64,000 nucleotides of DNA. It comes from Nesterenkonia sp. PF2B19 (GTDB lineage: Bacteria > Actinomycetota > Actinomycetes > Actinomycetales > Micrococcaceae). This document shows, in pieces, positions 62,708-64,000 of the stretch (positions are counted from its first letter, which is position 1; every line of letters starts with the position of its first letter). Location: assembly GCF_001758425.2 (NCBI RefSeq), contig NZ_MDSS02000010.1:26265-90264 (forward strand). Reading direction: 5' to 3'. A program made the position numbers and the translations under genes. The notes below the pieces were generated by a model, which did no database searches, was not told the DNA's origin, and saw only the letters and a program-made list of their open reading frames with translations.

Positions 62708-64000
62708 TCAGAACGGGTACTGGGCGATCTCCGGACGCAGGGTCAGCCACTGCAGCTCGGTGAAGGACTCGATATTGGCGGCCGCGCCTCCTACCCGGCT
62801 CCCGTTGCCGGAGTCGCCGACGCCGCCGAAGGGGGCATAGGCCTCATCGGAGACGGTCTGCTCATTGATGTGGATCTTCCCAGAGGCGAGCTGGTCGGCG
62901 ATCCGCATGGCCGCGCCGACGTCGCCCAGGATGGAGGCGGAGAGCCCGTAGGCGCTGCCATTGGCCAGGGCGATGGCCTCCTCCTCGGTGCGGAACCGCA
63001 TCACCGGGGCCACCGGCCCGAAGATCTCCTGCGCCCAGGCGGGGCTCTCTTCGGTCAGGTCGGTGAGCACCGTAGGCCGGTAGAACGGTCCGTCATGGGT
63101 GCCGCCGGCCACCACGCGGCCGCCGTGGAGCACGGTCTCCTGGACGATGGAGTCCACCCGCTTGAGCTGGTTCTCATCGATGATCGGCCCCAGGGCCACC
63201 TGCTCCCGGGCCGGGTCACCCACCGGCAGGCCGTCGGCCTTCGCGGCGAGTCGCTCCAGGTAGTCGTCATGGATGTCCTCGTGGACGAGGTGCCGCCCCG
63301 TGGTCATGCAGATCTGTCCCTGGTGCATGAAGGAGCCGAAGGCCGCCGCGGAGACCGCCCGGTCCAGGTCAGCCTCGGGGAGCACGATCATCGCGTTGTT
63401 GCCGCCGAGTTCCAGATGCGGCCGCTTCAGCAGCCGGGCGCAGGTCTCCCCGATGCTGCGGCCGGCCTCCGTGGAACCGGTGAAGGCCACCACGCGCACC
63501 TCCGGGGCCTCGACGACGGCGGCGCCGGTCTCTCGGCCGCCGGGCAGCAGATGCAGCAGCCCCTCGGGCAGGCCGGCCTCCTCGAAGATGCGGGCCAACA
63601 CCACACCCCCGGAGACGGAGGTGCGCGGGTCGGGCTTGAGCAGCACGGCATTGCCCAGCGCCAACGCCGGCGCCACGGAGCGGATGGAGAGGATCAGCGG
63701 GAAGTTGAACGGGGCGATCACGGAGACCACTCGGGCGGGCCGGCGCCGCGCCTGGGACCAGCGATCTTCGTCGGTGGCCAGCACCTCACCGTGCGGGTGG
63801 GTGGGCAGCGCGGCCGCCTCGTGGCACTCGTCAGCGGCGATCTTGGCCTCCAGCCCGCCCTTGGGCGGGATGGCGCCGGTCTCGGAGACGATCCAGGAGC
63901 GGATCTCCTCGGCGTGCTCCTCGAAGAGCCGTCCGGCCCGGCGCAGCACGGCGGCCCGCTCCCGCGGGGTCGGGCGGCCCAGTCCTTCTGCGCGGCGGCG
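62708..64000 (-). CDS. aldehyde dehydrogenase (5' end outside window, frameshift near edge)
   Basis: This NAD(P)-dependent aldehyde dehydrogenase resembles the benzaldehyde/vanillin group. VVSVIAPFNFPLILSIRSVAPALALGNAVLLKPDP is the Asn-containing cofactor region. LELGGNNAMIVLPEADLD carries the general-base Glu, HQGQICMTTGRHLVHE carries the catalytic Cys, and EIFGPVAPVMRF and FGGVGDSGNGSRVGG are at the C-terminus. At the window edge the frame from 63970 upstream changes: QKDWAA lies in the next frame and TPRERAAVLRRAG in the main one, so one base is missing near 63978-63983. Oxidation of an aromatic or aliphatic aldehyde to its acid is expected; the partner pathway is not visible. Confidence 0.9.
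   Translation of the reverse strand, partial: RRRAEGLGRPTPRERAAVLRRAGRLFEEHAEEIRSWIVSETGAIPPKGGLEAKIAADECHEAAALPTHPHGEVLATDEDRWSQARRRPARVVSVIAPFNFPLILSIRSVAPALALGNAVLLKPDPRTSVSGGVVLARIFEEAGLPEGLLHLLPGGRETGAAVVEAPEVRVVAFTGSTEAGRSIGETCARLLKRPHLELGGNNAMIVLPEADLDRAVSAAAFGSFMHQGQICMTTGRHLVHEDIHDDYLERLAAKADGLPVGDPAREQVALGPIIDENQLKRVDSIVQETVLHGGRVVAGGTHDGPFYRPTVLTDLTEESPAWAQEIFGPVAPVMRFRTEEEAIALANGSAYGLSASILGDVGAAMRIADQLASGKIHINEQTVSDEAYAPFGGVGDSGNGSRVGGAAANIESFTELQWLTLRPEIAQYPF

Noticed and set aside
1..64000. CRISPR arrays, tRNA or rRNA genes, insertion sequences, prophage
   Set aside because: No regularly spaced repeats, no cloverleaf or rRNA-like stretch, no transposase or integrase motifs and no attachment-site duplication were seen.

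Overview
This 64 kb window is GC-rich, densely packed chromosomal DNA. It reads as an actinobacterium, probably Micrococcales. The grounds are strong G/C third positions, frequent GTG starts, many 4-nt start/stop overlaps, heterotetrameric sarcosine oxidase of the Corynebacterium/Arthrobacter type, and family content. Several exported proteins are very acidic (the GH3 lipoprotein and a SurA-like lipoprotein), which would suit a salt-tolerant member such as Nesterenkonia; that genus guess is inference. I found no rRNA, tRNA, CRISPR array, insertion sequence or prophage gene. The window is a chain of catabolic islands, each with its own transporter and regulator.

Layout. (1) 1-2.9 kb: end of a probable alpha-L-rhamnosidase, ohr, galK and a GNAT acetyltransferase. 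(2) 2.9-15.4 kb: a probable glutarate island. It has a TAXI-TRAP transporter, a glutarate-type CoA-transferase, two glutaryl-CoA dehydrogenase-like enzymes, a crotonase, a 3-hydroxyacyl-CoA dehydrogenase, a thioesterase, an acyl-CoA ligase and a LysR regulator. (3) 15.8-27.4 kb: a hexuronate island. It has DctPQM TRAP uptake, a surface GH3 glycosidase, a LacI regulator and the operon uxaC-uxuB-manD-gntK, tied together by three copies of one asymmetric 24-bp operator. (4) 27.4-31.3 kb: an M20 amidohydrolase with two membrane proteins and an Lrp-type regulator.

(5) 31.4-46.7 kb: a complete creatinine island. Creatininase makes creatine, creatinase makes sarcosine plus urea, SoxBDAG makes glycine plus methylene-THF, GlyA makes serine, and PurU recycles folate. 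MHS and BCCT transporters and IclR and GntR regulators accompany them. Three promoters (creatinase, MHS, BCCT-creatininase) share one three-half-site operator at exactly the same distance from the -35 element. (6) 46.7-52.7 kb: a TRIC/YadS-type membrane protein, an MBL-fold hydrolase, a LysR regulator and a TctCBA tricarboxylate-type transporter. (7) 52.8-59.3 kb: a poorly described island with an FCD-GntR regulator, a CynX-like MFS, two amidohydrolases and a DUF3100 membrane protein, with operators around TGGTATACCA. (8) 59.3-64 kb: a SurA-like lipoprotein, two DUF202 proteins, a broken MFS gene and an aldehyde dehydrogenase running off the window.

A caution for any reader: at least a dozen otherwise well conserved genes carry a single-base indel, almost always a lost G or C in a short run. 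Correcting one base (two in the CynX-like MFS gene) restores a full-length frame in every case except the MFS gene at 61.3-62.6 kb. This looks more like an unpolished long-read assembly than gene decay. Positions of each break are given in the entries. Split genes are typed 'pseudogene' only in the as-sequenced sense.
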